Shown here in pieces: positions 20,579-29,913 of a stretch of DNA of 64,000 nucleotides (position 1 is the first letter of the stretch; every line of letters begins with the position of its first letter). The DNA lies in NCBI RefSeq assembly GCF_963678635.1, contig NC_087069.1, positions 48,997,892 to 49,061,891 of the forward strand. Reading direction: 5' to 3'. The DNA is from Symsagittifera roscoffensis. Taxonomy: Eukaryota; Xenacoelomorpha; Acoela; Convolutidae. The notes below the pieces were generated by a model. It worked only from the letters and a program-made list of their open reading frames with translations, did no database searches and was not told where the DNA came from. The translations under genes and the position numbers were made by a program.

Positions 20579-21160
20579 CTATGTTGGATGTATTTTAAAG
20601 TTTTTTGCGCCCCCTAAAGTAGAGAATTGCAATCCACAGAAATGCAAATTGTTAATTGTGTCCGAGTATGATTCGTTCCGTTTTTTGTTTACTTTCTCTG
20701 CTAGTTTCTGGAAGGTTTTTGTAGAGCCCGGTGCTGCTCCTCCGGTACGCGCAAAAAGTATTGGAACAAAGCTGCTGTGTTCCACATCCAGAATTCTTTG
20801 CTTGTGCTTTAAAGTTTAGACGCACTCATGATATTTGTAGGCTCCAGATATAGTTTTAGGGCAGGATTTAGCATGGGGGTTAAAGATTTTTTTCATCGAA
20901 AAAAGTTCGGCTGAATCGGCCTCCCCAGTGTCCATTTGCCTTGATGTCAAATCGAGCGTCATCTTCAGAAGTGGTTGTTTTGTTGTGAAAGCTTTCGCCT
21001 TCCAACGATTGAAGTTTCGGCTCTGTTTCAATCATGGCATGCTTCGTCCAGGAGTGTCGCAAAGGTATCGCGAATTTCATTATGTCTTAGGTGAGTGTAT
21101 CCACCTTTGGGACAGTGTGGGGAGTGGGTCAGTGTGAACGGTTGTCCAAACGAGTATGTA
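20579..21160 (-). pseudogene. LINE copy B: C-terminal nuclease-like region
   Basis: Overlapping minus ORFs give IETEPKLQSLEGESFHNKTT and SEDDARFDIKANGHWG (20,880-21,080), then MKKIFNPHAKSCPKTISGAY (20,816-21,031), then MEHSSFVPILFARTGGAAPG and TFQKLAEKVNKKRNESYS (20,579-20,785). This is the C-terminal sequence typical of the family: an acidic D.ARxDI strand, FFDV.+FNPxA, then EHxSFxPLxFxxxGG. These acidic residues are the likely PD-(D/E)XK nuclease site. Three frames are needed to read it, so it is broken. Confidence 0.6.
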
Positions 21161-21239
21161 TGTGGGGTGTTGGTGTTCTCATTCATATTTCAATTGTATT
21201 CCATCTTTAAACTCTGATTTGTTGAGAGAGAAATTGTAA

Positions 21240-22330
21240 TTTTTTAGGGGGAGCACGCTTAGCGAATTCGATGCTCCTTTCTGTGACGCTAGATTTTTTG
21301 TCAGTTTTTTCTCTGATGAACAATTTTTTTTTTATAATTTTAGCCTTTTTGAGAGTGTGATGTTCTGTTTCTCAGTTTTGATGTTTCTATTTATCAGAGT
21401 TTGTTCCGTTTCAGCTATTTCTGTATCACCGTTTTCTTATGGCTCGTGATCACTCATGGTTTTGGAAAAGTCCGTGTTACTGAGGAGGTCTTATCCTCCC
21501 ATTCTTAGCGGTAGTGCAAAAAGTTTGCGATCTTCATCAGTTATATGGTTTTTACCAAAAATACTAGGAAATAGCTGCTGTCTTACAATTTTCTCAACTT
21601 CATTCTTTTTCTTAAATGCTTCCGGAGTTGTTCCGGTTAGAAAACCTAATTTATTTTGAAATCCGTTTGTGTAGCAGGAGTACGCTTTTTTGGCGATTTT
21701 GGAAAGGTTTTCAGTTAGGGTAGCTGTCTTTTCAAATCCGCTTTCGATGAACTTATCGCATGCTGATGGTGTTCCTATGACCGGACCAAGGACTCTAAAA
21801 CCGTCTTACATTGTAATGTTTGTGCCTTCAAATTTTTTTATGACGCTTTCACGACAGTTTGCCTTTACAAAGAGTTGACACTTGGAAGGCTTCACATTGT
21901 ACCCCAAAGCCTTTCCGTGCACATCTAGGTAGTCCAGTTTTGCGCGGAGACTCCTAAGATCAAAGGCAGCGCTTCCATCATCTGCGTACCATTTTTGGGT
22001 GACATTTGGATTTTGCAGGAACTCAACCAGTGGGATTATTCTAATTTCGTACATAGACATTGCTAGGGGATCACCGTGCGTTGTGCCTTCGGTAGATGTC
22101 AAAACCGTGTTATTGACATATAAGTTTGAGGGATGTTTAAGTGAGTTGGCCAGCGCATGATGTAGTGCCGGACAAAGGATTTCTTCGTTTTTTAGAGCAA
22201 GTTCTCTCTTGAGCGAGTTGAAGGCGTTTTCTGCATCAATAAGTAGTATGGCTTCCATTTTCGGTTTCTCAAACTTTTTCCTAAAACTGTGGATAGCATA
22301 TTCGACTCCACACTTCTGGCCTAAGCACAG
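21240..22330 (-). pseudogene. LINE copy B: reverse transcriptase palm and thumb
   Basis: The ORF at 21,806-22,258 contains MEAILLIDAENAFNSLKREL (box A aspartate), LTSTEGTTHGDPLAMSMYEI (box B) and TQKWYADDGSAAFDLRSLRA (catalytic YADD), then GYNVKPSKCQLFVK. The thumb continues below 21,805 in other frames (near 21,470-21,640, matching LPLKMGGLNIKLP of copy A). Above 22,258 the upstream palm continues with a frameshift. Confidence 0.8.
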
Positions 22331-22379
22331 TTGGATTTTTTTTTGAGATTTTTAAGGTCTGATTTTTTACATTGGTTGG

Positions 22380-23250
22380 TTGTTTTGCCAATTATTCTTC
22401 GCAGAACCTCGCCTCTACCATTGGGCCGTACCCCTGGATTTTTGTCCAGAGGTACCAGGCGACACGAGTTGTAAGTAGTTAAGTTTTCATGGGGGACAAC
22501 TTTAATTGCTATTGTATAGGATTGTTTGGCAATTATTTTGCAAAGCTCAATGGATGTCTGGTTGAAGTGAGTGAATTTTCTTCTCCATTCGCAAGCATCT
22601 AGACCTGAGGTACTGTGGCTTCCGCGCGTTTTCAGGGTTGATTTTCAAACTGTCTTGGCGTTTATTTGTTCGAGTATAGTGAGGTGGTGAGGCATTGTGT
22701 CTTCTCTTAACTCAGGTATATAGTAAGTGTTCGCTGTTTTGGCTGGGGTGTGTTTTTCTTTGAGAATATTAGGTTTTTCCTCCAATGACTTCATTTAGGG
22801 GAATTACTCTTTTTGTTTTTTGTCTGAAAGGCAGCCATTGGCGGCAGATATTTTGGCTGTACTCAACAGTTAATCGAATTGCTTAGCTTCATTGATTACT
22901 TCGTATACCTCTTCTGTTTTGGATGTCTTATTTGGAGAGCTTTTGCTTCAGTGAAAAGTCCGTCTAATGGGCCTTGCTTCCGTAAAATTATGCGGCAGCT
23001 GTGTGTTTTGGAATTTGATCCGTTTGTTTCTGATTTAATTTTGGGGAGCAGCAGATGTGGGAGAATCATTGCTGCTTTCATTGCGACGTTAGAATTTGGT
23101 GTTTCTTCTACTAATGATAACAGCTGCTGGTTCAGTAATTCTATGAATTGGAAACCGGGCTTGTTCTTGCTTAGAACTATAAAGCGCGGTTTACAGTTAA
23201 CGACATTTTTGTATATGTCATTTATTTCAAATTCAAATTCTTGGTGAATA
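22380..23250 (-). pseudogene. LINE copy B: degraded RT extension
   Basis: The minus strand at 22,896-23,081 reads MILPHLLLPKIKSETNGSNS and LRKQGPLDGLFTEAKALQIR, matching copy A residues LLLCKTKSENDESLSK and GDLDGLYNEGKALQMR. The GP.GLDA.WRR block expected before the RT is visible in broken form near 22,570-22,640. No continuous frame remains. Confidence 0.5.
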
Positions 23251-23415
23251 AGTTTCCAGGGGTTTAAGGGGGCTGTAGTGATTGCTGGGGGCGATGGATA
23301 AGATTGTGTTGCGTTGGGCAGTGTGTTTGTGATTTTAGGCTCTTTTGCAAAGTTCTAGGCAGTGCATTGTAAGCAGGAGAACCCATTGTAATAAAAATTG
23401 CTGCTCTGTAGCCCG

Positions 23416-24018
23416 CTAGATGAGACAGGGATGTATGCTATGAAATTGACACACCATATGCCTCCTTTTATGAGGTGGTGTTTGAAAATATGGCAGTGTG
23501 TTTGATCGGCCATAACTGAAAATTTTATTGCCATAAAAAGAAAAATGAATACCATCTTTACAAAACATATTAGCACCAAAATTAACGTTTAGATTGGGGG
23601 AAATAAATCGAATTCTTGTGTCGTAATTTGTATTAATAAGGCGAAACAAAGAGTTATTTAAAGCACCAAGTTTTCTGTTTATGAAGTGATTATTTGCAGA
23701 GAGGATGTTTTTGGGGTTAATAAGCACATTTGCGTTAAACCTATGTATTATCAAACTTATTAGAAATCTCCAATCCTTAGCAAAGTCTGAAACCGTAGAT
23801 GAGCTATCATCAAAGCCGTCTACTTTAGTAACACAGTTCAGTTTCTGCGAGAGATAGCGCGAGACAATAGCGGCAAGGTCGGCTAGTTTTGCACCTCTGT
23901 ACGAGTGAACTGTGGCTCCGACATCTTTGGGGCTGCAGTAATTGCTCCTTGAGGTTCCTATTACCAATTTCCAGCTCCACTTGGGTAGCCACTTTGGCTT
24001 GTACTTCGGCACGGACAT
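23416..24018 (-). pseudogene. LINE copy B: SGNH-like N-terminal ORF
   Basis: 200 residues, starting MSVPKYKPKWLPKWSW. Residues 18-24 are LVIGTSR, the block I loop with GTS in place of GDS. SYRGAKLADLAAI (residues 39-51) matches the block II glycine region. MFCKDGIHFSFYGNKIF (residues 151-167) is the block V Asp155/His158 pair with the usual following HFS. The GxND block III is replaced by a weak GFDD. The fold assignment is fairly firm, catalysis uncertain. It probably is ORF1 or the N-terminal domain of the LINE. A different frame upstream (to 24,091) does not add a recognised domain. Confidence 0.55.
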
Positions 24019-24090
24019 TCACTAAACAGGGTACGAAAGAGACAAAACTAGAGACATAATAGACTGTTGAATGGATTGTAGAGAAATACA

Positions 24091-24679
24091 TTAAAAAAAA
24101 AACAAATAAAAAAGAATTGAAAGCGATTACAACGTGGTTTTCCCGGGTGGCGGTTTCGGCGGGGATGTTCGGGTAGAGGAGGTGTATCGCGGCTTGACGA
24201 GCTTGTCTCTAAAATCCCGTACCGGGCCTTCATCTTACAAGCGTACCATTATGAGCGTATCATATCACATGAAACTATTTTATAAGTTTTTCACAGCAAT
24301 TAGGCTCACAACTCACAATCTAATTATACAATTCGGCTTGCAGTCCAGTCGGCTTGATGTCCGGCACCCATTTCTACTACACTCATCCTTCATTATTTAA
24401 CCAGGTAAAAAAAACGCTATATATTTTAGAACTTAGGGAAACGTAGAGGAAAGTATAACGAAAAAAACACGAATGTTTTCGCACATTTATGCACCATCAG
24501 CTCTAAAAAATTAAAAACTCACAATTCGCTTGTAAGATATTCCAGATAAAATTAACCGGGTTCAGGAATATGACACTTGCACATTGCATTTTTCTTTGTC
24601 TTAACGTTGCCTGAAAGAATATTTCTTGGTTATATACTGATTTACAATATAAATAAATAATGGCTAGAAATTTAACATC
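24091..24679. other. Spacer, no gene seen
   Basis: Low-complexity A-rich tract at 24,090-24,115 and AT-rich sequence. A short plus-strand frame at 24,134-24,400 has no recognisable features. Nothing supported. Confidence 0.4.
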
Positions 24680-25432
24680 AACTTTAACAATCGCCTACTT
24701 AAGTCCCATATAAGGCCTATAAAAGAAAAATAAGCCCTATAGTCATTGGTTCAAGAGTCAGGTACACTATCTCTTGTGCTTTTTTCCTTATTCAATAGGA
24801 GTCAATTGGGTTCACTTGCGACTACAAACCGAGTTACAATTCAAAGGCTACAACCAAAATACCTCAATCTAGAAATAAAAACGCACCCCGGTCAGGTCTT
24901 TAAATTTCTAAAACACGCAAACGCCATTAAAACCGGATTAAAAGTTCAAGTATTCCGTTGGTTTTTTTTTGGACTTTTGAATTTTGATCCAATTCAGATG
25001 TATCAACCTAAAACTCGCATTACAACATAATCACATAAAATGCACCCAACAAATTTAGATTAAGTACTCACATAGTGACGTGACTCTAGTATCAGGTAAA
25101 CTATAGTAATAAAGCATTTCTAGAAGAAGTTTGAAGTAAGTAAGTTTAAATCAAGGAGTTTCATTCCCCAGATCATTGGGCAGCTTCGGCTGTCCACTTC
25201 CCTTTCAAGTTTCACTCTCGTCCAGTTAATTGCACTTCTTTTATTGAACTCTCACCCTTCATCAGGAATAGGACAACTCTCTTCGTATCAAATTAATCTG
25301 GTAGAACTGTGAACTGCATTTTCACTCTTGTATTTTTTAGCGAACTGAACATGACAGGCTTAAATTGAAGTTTTGAAAAAAACGTTTTTATCCTAAAACG
25401 GACGGAGCTTTCAGATATGACCGACTGGCACA
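24680..25432 (-). repeat. Diverged solo copy of the Ty3-like LTR
   Basis: 24,720-25,432 aligns in the same orientation with 14,757-15,622: for example CCCTATAGTCATTGGTTCAA against CCCTATAACCATTGGCTCAA, and the shared end GATATGACCGACTGGCACA. The final base 25,432 matches the LTR edge at 15,622. The inner part of the LTR (equivalent to 14,282-14,750) is missing or unrecognisable. No coding part of the element adjoins it, so it looks like a truncated or solo LTR fossil, clearly older than the LTR at 14,282. Confidence 0.75.
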
Positions 25433-26150
25433 TAATACTTTTGATTTTCTAAAGGTAGCCATAGAAGGATCTTTACAAAAAAAAAGATAAAAAATATTTC
25501 CTAAATTTATATTTCAGTCAAGTAAGTTAAACTGCTGCTGTTTATTTTTAAAATAAAATTTCAATTCCAAAAAGAACTGATTTCTGAAGAAAATTTTTTT
25601 TTGATATAATGACTGCTGAATTTTGCTTGAAAGTATAGTTTTATAATTCTTTTGTTCTCATCATATGTGTTGCGTTGTTTAGGTACTTGATTTGAGTAAG
25701 CCGGTAGTATATTATGTCTGATTTTCCATAGATGGCAAATTATTTTCCCATCAAGAAACAAAGACACCAGAAGTACCTTCTATTCCAGCCTACAATCAGA
25801 TGATGATGAAGTAATATTTAAAAATTTTCTGTCACAGTTTGTTTTTCAAGCAATTTTGTTAGTTTGGATAAGTTGCCTAACAATACTGCTGGGTGCTGCA
25901 TATTGCTTATCACTAAAGCGTTTAAAAAAGTAATCGCTTTTGATAGTCAGTGTTTTTTTTTAACGATGGTAAGGTTTTGATACCGCTAGTAGTTTTTCTT
26001 AAAAAATTTTAATTTTCGATGAAAAGTTCGAAATTGTTCTAAGATTAACCCCAAATTTCAATTCGTGGCTTTTCTTCCAAATTGTTATCATCCAAAAATA
26101 TACTGAAATTCGAATTGTGGTTTCTGCTTATATGTTTTTTGCCAAATACT
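25433..26150. other. Spacer with one weak LINE-tail-like ORF
   Basis: A minus-strand ORF at 25,561-25,767 (HNILPAYSNQVPKQRNTYDE, then IKLYFQAKF) faintly recalls the basic C-terminal tail of CR1/Jockey-type LINE proteins (R.TYG...I.Y....WN). This is too weak to call. The rest is AT-rich without visible features. Confidence 0.3.
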
Positions 26151-26156
26151 AACAAC

Positions 26157-26640
26157 CCAAACGTTTTCGGAACTATGTGCATCGTCAGGTTAATAATATT
26201 GATATAAGCTGATTTACAGGCGTTAAGAAAAGAACCTAGAAGAAAGAAAGGACCACATTTGAGCCATCGTAGGAAACTGAGGCCATGGATGAACACGCGG
26301 GATGAGTTCAGACGCAGGGAGCTAACACTCAGGTTTTAGTTCAAAAATTTTTTTTGGCTAAAAAAATAAACAAGTCAATCGAAAACTTTGTAAAAATGAA
26401 AAATAAACATAAGGAAACGCTGAAAATAGCATAAAAAAGATAAAAATTTCAGAATATTGAGGAAAATTAAAGATTGGGAACTTCTTTCAGATTTAATGCT
26501 AAAATTTTTTTAGTGGAAGATTTTTATTTTTCATTTAGAACCAGTTTATGTTCTTTTATGATGTTTGAACGTCTGTAAATTAATTTATATCAAACTTTTT
26601 TTAACCTGACGATCAACATAGTTCCAAAAACGTTCAAAAT
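26157..26640. mobile_element. Short element with terminal inverted repeats of about 65 bp
   Basis: The left end (26,157-26,225) reads ACGTTTTCGGAACTATGTGC then ATCGTCAGGTTAATA; the right end (26,575-26,640) is its reverse complement with few changes (TTAACCTGACGATCAACATA, then GTTCCAAAAACGT). The inside is AT-rich and non-coding, so this is a non-autonomous, MITE-like unit of about 480 bp. No target duplication could be fixed. A related copy lies at 27,030-27,415. Confidence 0.6.
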
Positions 26641-27029
26641 AATTTTAAATAAATTTTCCTCATAACAATTTGTGTAATTTTTGATCCCACAAAAGCTAAA
26701 AACTTGGATTGTACTGTTTTACCCGCATGGGGGAGCAGTTTTTTAAAAGCAAGAGAAATGAAAAATATTTGCTACTTTTTTATTCTTTTATGATTCATTT
26801 TCTAAGGTTTTTATGTGGAGAATGATCCATATTATGGCTGCGAGTTCCCTTGCGCACAGCCTGACAGACCTCGACGCAGAGGAAAAAAAGAAAAAAATTG
26901 GGGCAGATCACAGCCATAACGGGCTTTGCATTGAAATTCAATCACTTAAGAGACAATTTAATGTTGTGGCACGACGTTACCAATGATTGTTTGACAAGCC
27001 ACTCAATCGAAGACCTCATCAAGAATCTA

Positions 27030-27415
27030 GAAGATAGAAAGCATCATATTCGAGCTATTTTAGGCAACTGAGGCCAGGGATCACAACGTGGGTTGAGTTC
27101 AGGAGCAGGGAGCCAACACTTAAACTTTGGTTCAAAAACACTTTTTTCGCTTAAAATATCATATCGAAGATGTCCAAAAAAGTTTTATCAAAAGGCTGGC
27201 ATAAAGAAACGCTAAGAAAGTTTTCAAAATTCATAAAATTTAGGGAAAAAACGAAATTCTTACTTGATTATGCTAAAGTTTGATCGGTGGAAAGATTTTT
27301 TGTGTTTAGAACCACTTAATGGTCTTTTATGATGTTTTAACTTCTATAAATCTTTTTATATCACTTTCATTAACCTGACGGTGGACATAGTTCTGAAAAA
27401 GTTCAATAAAATTTC
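27030..27415. mobile_element. Second, left-truncated copy of the TIR element
   Basis: 27,045-27,415 matches 26,252-26,645 in the same orientation: CAACTGAGGCCAGGGATCA against AAACTGAGGCCATGGATGA, and the right terminus TTAACCTGACGGTGGACATA. The left inverted repeat is not present. Its right end abuts the 3' end of the next LINE relic at about 27,403. The 390 bases before it (26,641-27,029) hold nothing recognisable. Confidence 0.55.
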
Positions 27416-28010
27416 AACTTATTATCAACAAAGTTTTCAATGTGTTCAGATTGTTTTGTGAAATGCAGAGACAACTTTAGACGGGGTTTTGGCAATAGCT
27501 GTGAATCTTTTTTGCAGGCATTATCATCGCCCAATAGAAATGTATCATCTGCATATTGTACCACTTTGCAAGTTTTGGTTAAATTTTTGTTCAAGTCATT
27601 CATGTACAGGTGAAAATTAAGGGGTACCATTATTGTACCTTGAGAGATGCTTTGGTGAGGTGAGATCTTTTGGGATTCATTATACTTCACTATAGTTTTC
27701 TGTTGTCTGCTTCTTATGAAATCATGAATCACATCATTTGCTGACTCGGAAAAACCCAACTCCTTCAATTTACTCTAATATTGCTCGTGGCTGATAGAAT
27801 CACAAGCTTTCGATAGATCTAAAAAAGATACAGCAACGTATCTGTTTTCATCCATTGATTTGCTGAAGAACTCAGTGCATTGAAGAATGGCGTCCACCGT
27901 TGATCATGAGGTTCTAGAACCAAATTGGGTGTTGCTGAGCGGGTTAATAGAAAATAAGTATTGATTGATTTGTTTAGTTTGTAGTTTCTCACATGTTTTA
28001 GAGGATGCAA
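27403..28010 (-). pseudogene. LINE relic C: reverse transcriptase fragment
   Basis: The ORF at 27,403-27,768 has GFSESANDVIHDFIRSRQQK, SQGTIMVPLNFHLYMNDLNK and VVQYADDTFLLGDDNACKKD. In another frame above it (about 27,770-27,850) VAVSFLDLSKACDSISHEQY-like sequence supplies the box A aspartate. 27,819-28,010 gives further upstream palm sequence in a different frame. Typical APE-LINE RT, broken by at least two frameshifts. Confidence 0.65.
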
Positions 28011-28289
28011 CTGTTTGGAGATTGGTTTATAAATCTCTGCTGTTTCTGGGTCATCTTTTGTGTATATTGGGTTAACAATAGCTTTTTTAAGCCTTTGAAG
28101 TTAAGCTTGGGTGCTTTTTAAGTTGGAAGTAAATTGTACCTAATAAATTCATGTATAAGAAGTGTAAATTGTGTAGATATCTTTCATTGCATCCAAATTT
28201 TAAAGCCCAGGCTGGAGAAGGACTCTCAATTATTGCTTGCTAGGGCAGTTTCAAATTTTTTTTTCCAAAAATTTTAATCTATCGTAGAT

Positions 28290-28790
28290 TGTGCATTTAA
28301 ATGACATGGTTTTATCAATTAATTTTAATTCAGTTATCAAAATTATACCTAAGTGATCAGTTTTAACTAGTGGAACGAAAACTAAAACGTTTTACTTCAA
28401 TTCTGTTGAGTTTAAATCTGTAATAAAACAATTATTTATTGTTTTTGAGTGCATTAGTGGTGATATGTTTACAATTTCCAAGCTATGTAGCGTTAAAATT
28501 GCATCATATGATTGTTTTGCTTCTGTATTTAAATAGTTAAGGTTGTTTTCGTCCATATGAACAAAACTTGAGCTACAGGATTGTGCGATGTCAACTGATA
28601 GATCAATATCTTCGACAAACTCTGTTTTGTTAGATTTAATTGAATTGAAGGAATTTTTTTTTATTATTGTTGATCTTTCAGTTTTGTTCTTTGATGTCCT
28701 AAAGTCTACCCAGATGATGTCATGGTTTGATGAAACAAATTTAAATCTGTGCTTAGCTTAGAGTGTAAAATTTTTTTGTGTGAAAGTCAT
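28290..28790 (-). pseudogene. LINE relic C: endonuclease remnant
   Basis: The minus strand reads MDENNLNYLNTEAKQSYDAI, then LTLHSLEIVNISPLMHSKTI, NNCFITDLNSTEL and, in the same region, VPLVKTDHLGIILITELKL. The order of a L...I...T......ID element followed by a DH.GI block is that of the second half of APE endonucleases. The first half is not clear. Assignment is moderate. Confidence 0.4.
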
Positions 28791-29547
28791 GACGCCCCAT
28801 ACTTTTTCTTTCGCTCGCGACTGCTGATATATCACAACGAAAAGCGCCAAAATGATCACTTTATAGTGTCCAGAAGTTTGTACCATTGGAGACCTTAAAC
28901 CATGTCCCAGAGAAATCATAAATTGTGTTTAATCCACAAATTTTTACTAGTTTTTTGGACAGGATCTTATCTTGTTTAAGCTCCTGCATTTTAAGGGTAG
29001 AGTTTTTATGTTGTTTTTGTAATCTTTTCTCCCATCGATACGTGTTTCAAATTTGTAATTTGACTTGGATTTGGGTTGATGTCACCGCAGCTTAACAGTA
29101 ATTTTTAACCTAAAAACAAAAACACGAATAAAATTAACTTTTAACAAAAGTAAAATTTTCAATAATAATGATAAGTTAACGGGCTCCTGAGAGGCACCCA
29201 ATTCGATCTAATCTAAAAAAAATTGCAACCCACGGAATTTATTTTTTTTGACTGGAGATTATTGAATCTTTTCAATTCCTGAAAAAAGATTTTTTCGTTG
29301 CAATCGATAAATATAAGCACAAAAATTATATTCAAGAGGTTATTTGTTATTATTGACATCGATGAAAACTTTAAAACAAAAATACCAGACTTATATCAAA
29401 TTCTTCTTACCTAGCTTTGGCGATATAAACTCTGCATAAATCTATATGAGGGGTTTGAAACATAGCAAAGTTATTGAAGTTACTGCGTGACCGTTGATAA
29501 GGATGGATCCGATTTACAGAATTGTTTAGCTTCTGATTTTTGAAGTT

Positions 29548-29913
29548 TTACACCATTTGAGTGGAGTAGATTATAGGAGTCTTGGTATATAAAAGATTTG
29601 AGGCAATTGTGTAATAGGGGACTACATGCTTGTCATTTAAGTGAGTTTTGTCCCAATAAAGAAAGCTCCAGTTGTTGCTGCTTTTCATCATTGTATTCAG
29701 TTTCAGCAGTTTATAGCCAGATGTAGAGCCGTATATACAGTCAATGTGTTCATTAAACAATTCCCTGTTTTTGTTTGCCTGTACGTTCATCGAAACTGCT
29801 AGTATTTTGCATATTACCACTATTTCAGTAGTGAAGAATTGCACAAATAATCCAATGAACTCCTCAGTTTTTATGGTGAAGAAAATCTCCAAAGCTATTT
29901 CAAAATTTTTCAA
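29548..29913 (-). pseudogene. Possible SGNH-like ORF upstream of LINE relic C
   Basis: 121 residues. The C-terminal half has ILAVSMNVQANKNRELFNEH, then NNWSFLYWDKTHLNDKHVVP and YYTIASNLL. The D-x-x-H-L pair (Asp88, His91) followed by an amphipathic helix is the block V pattern of SGNH hydrolases found in ORF1 of several LINEs. The N-terminal serine and GxND blocks are not visible. It could equally be an unrelated ORF. Confidence 0.3.

Larger units (their letters stand above)
20560..24090 (-). mobile_element. LINE copy B, same RLE-type family as copy A
   Basis: Lies head-to-tail with copy A on the minus strand, about 4.9 kb away. It carries SGNH-like ORF (23,416-24,018), RT extension (about 22,380-23,250), RT palm (21,806-22,330), thumb (about 21,240-21,805) and C-terminal nuclease-like region (about 20,560-21,160). 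It is better preserved than copy A in the SGNH and RT palm parts, yet has several frameshifts. It is not a simple duplicate of copy A: the two are too diverged at the DNA level, so they are separate old insertions. Confidence 0.65.
27403..29913 (-). mobile_element. LINE relic C, APE-type, 3' truncated
   Basis: Minus-strand order: an SGNH-like ORF (29,548-29,913), endonuclease-like remains (about 28,290-28,790) and RT remains (27,403-28,010). The RT ORF reads SISQGTIMVPLNFHLYMNDL and KVVQYADDTFLLGDD, the box B and catalytic YADD of CR1/Jockey-like LINEs. The C-terminal third of the RT is absent. Decay is heavy and frames change between the parts. Confidence 0.6.

Noticed and set aside
25561-25767. 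LINE C-terminal tail
   Set aside because: A basic R.TY pattern is too common in AT-rich frames to call without the RT next to it.
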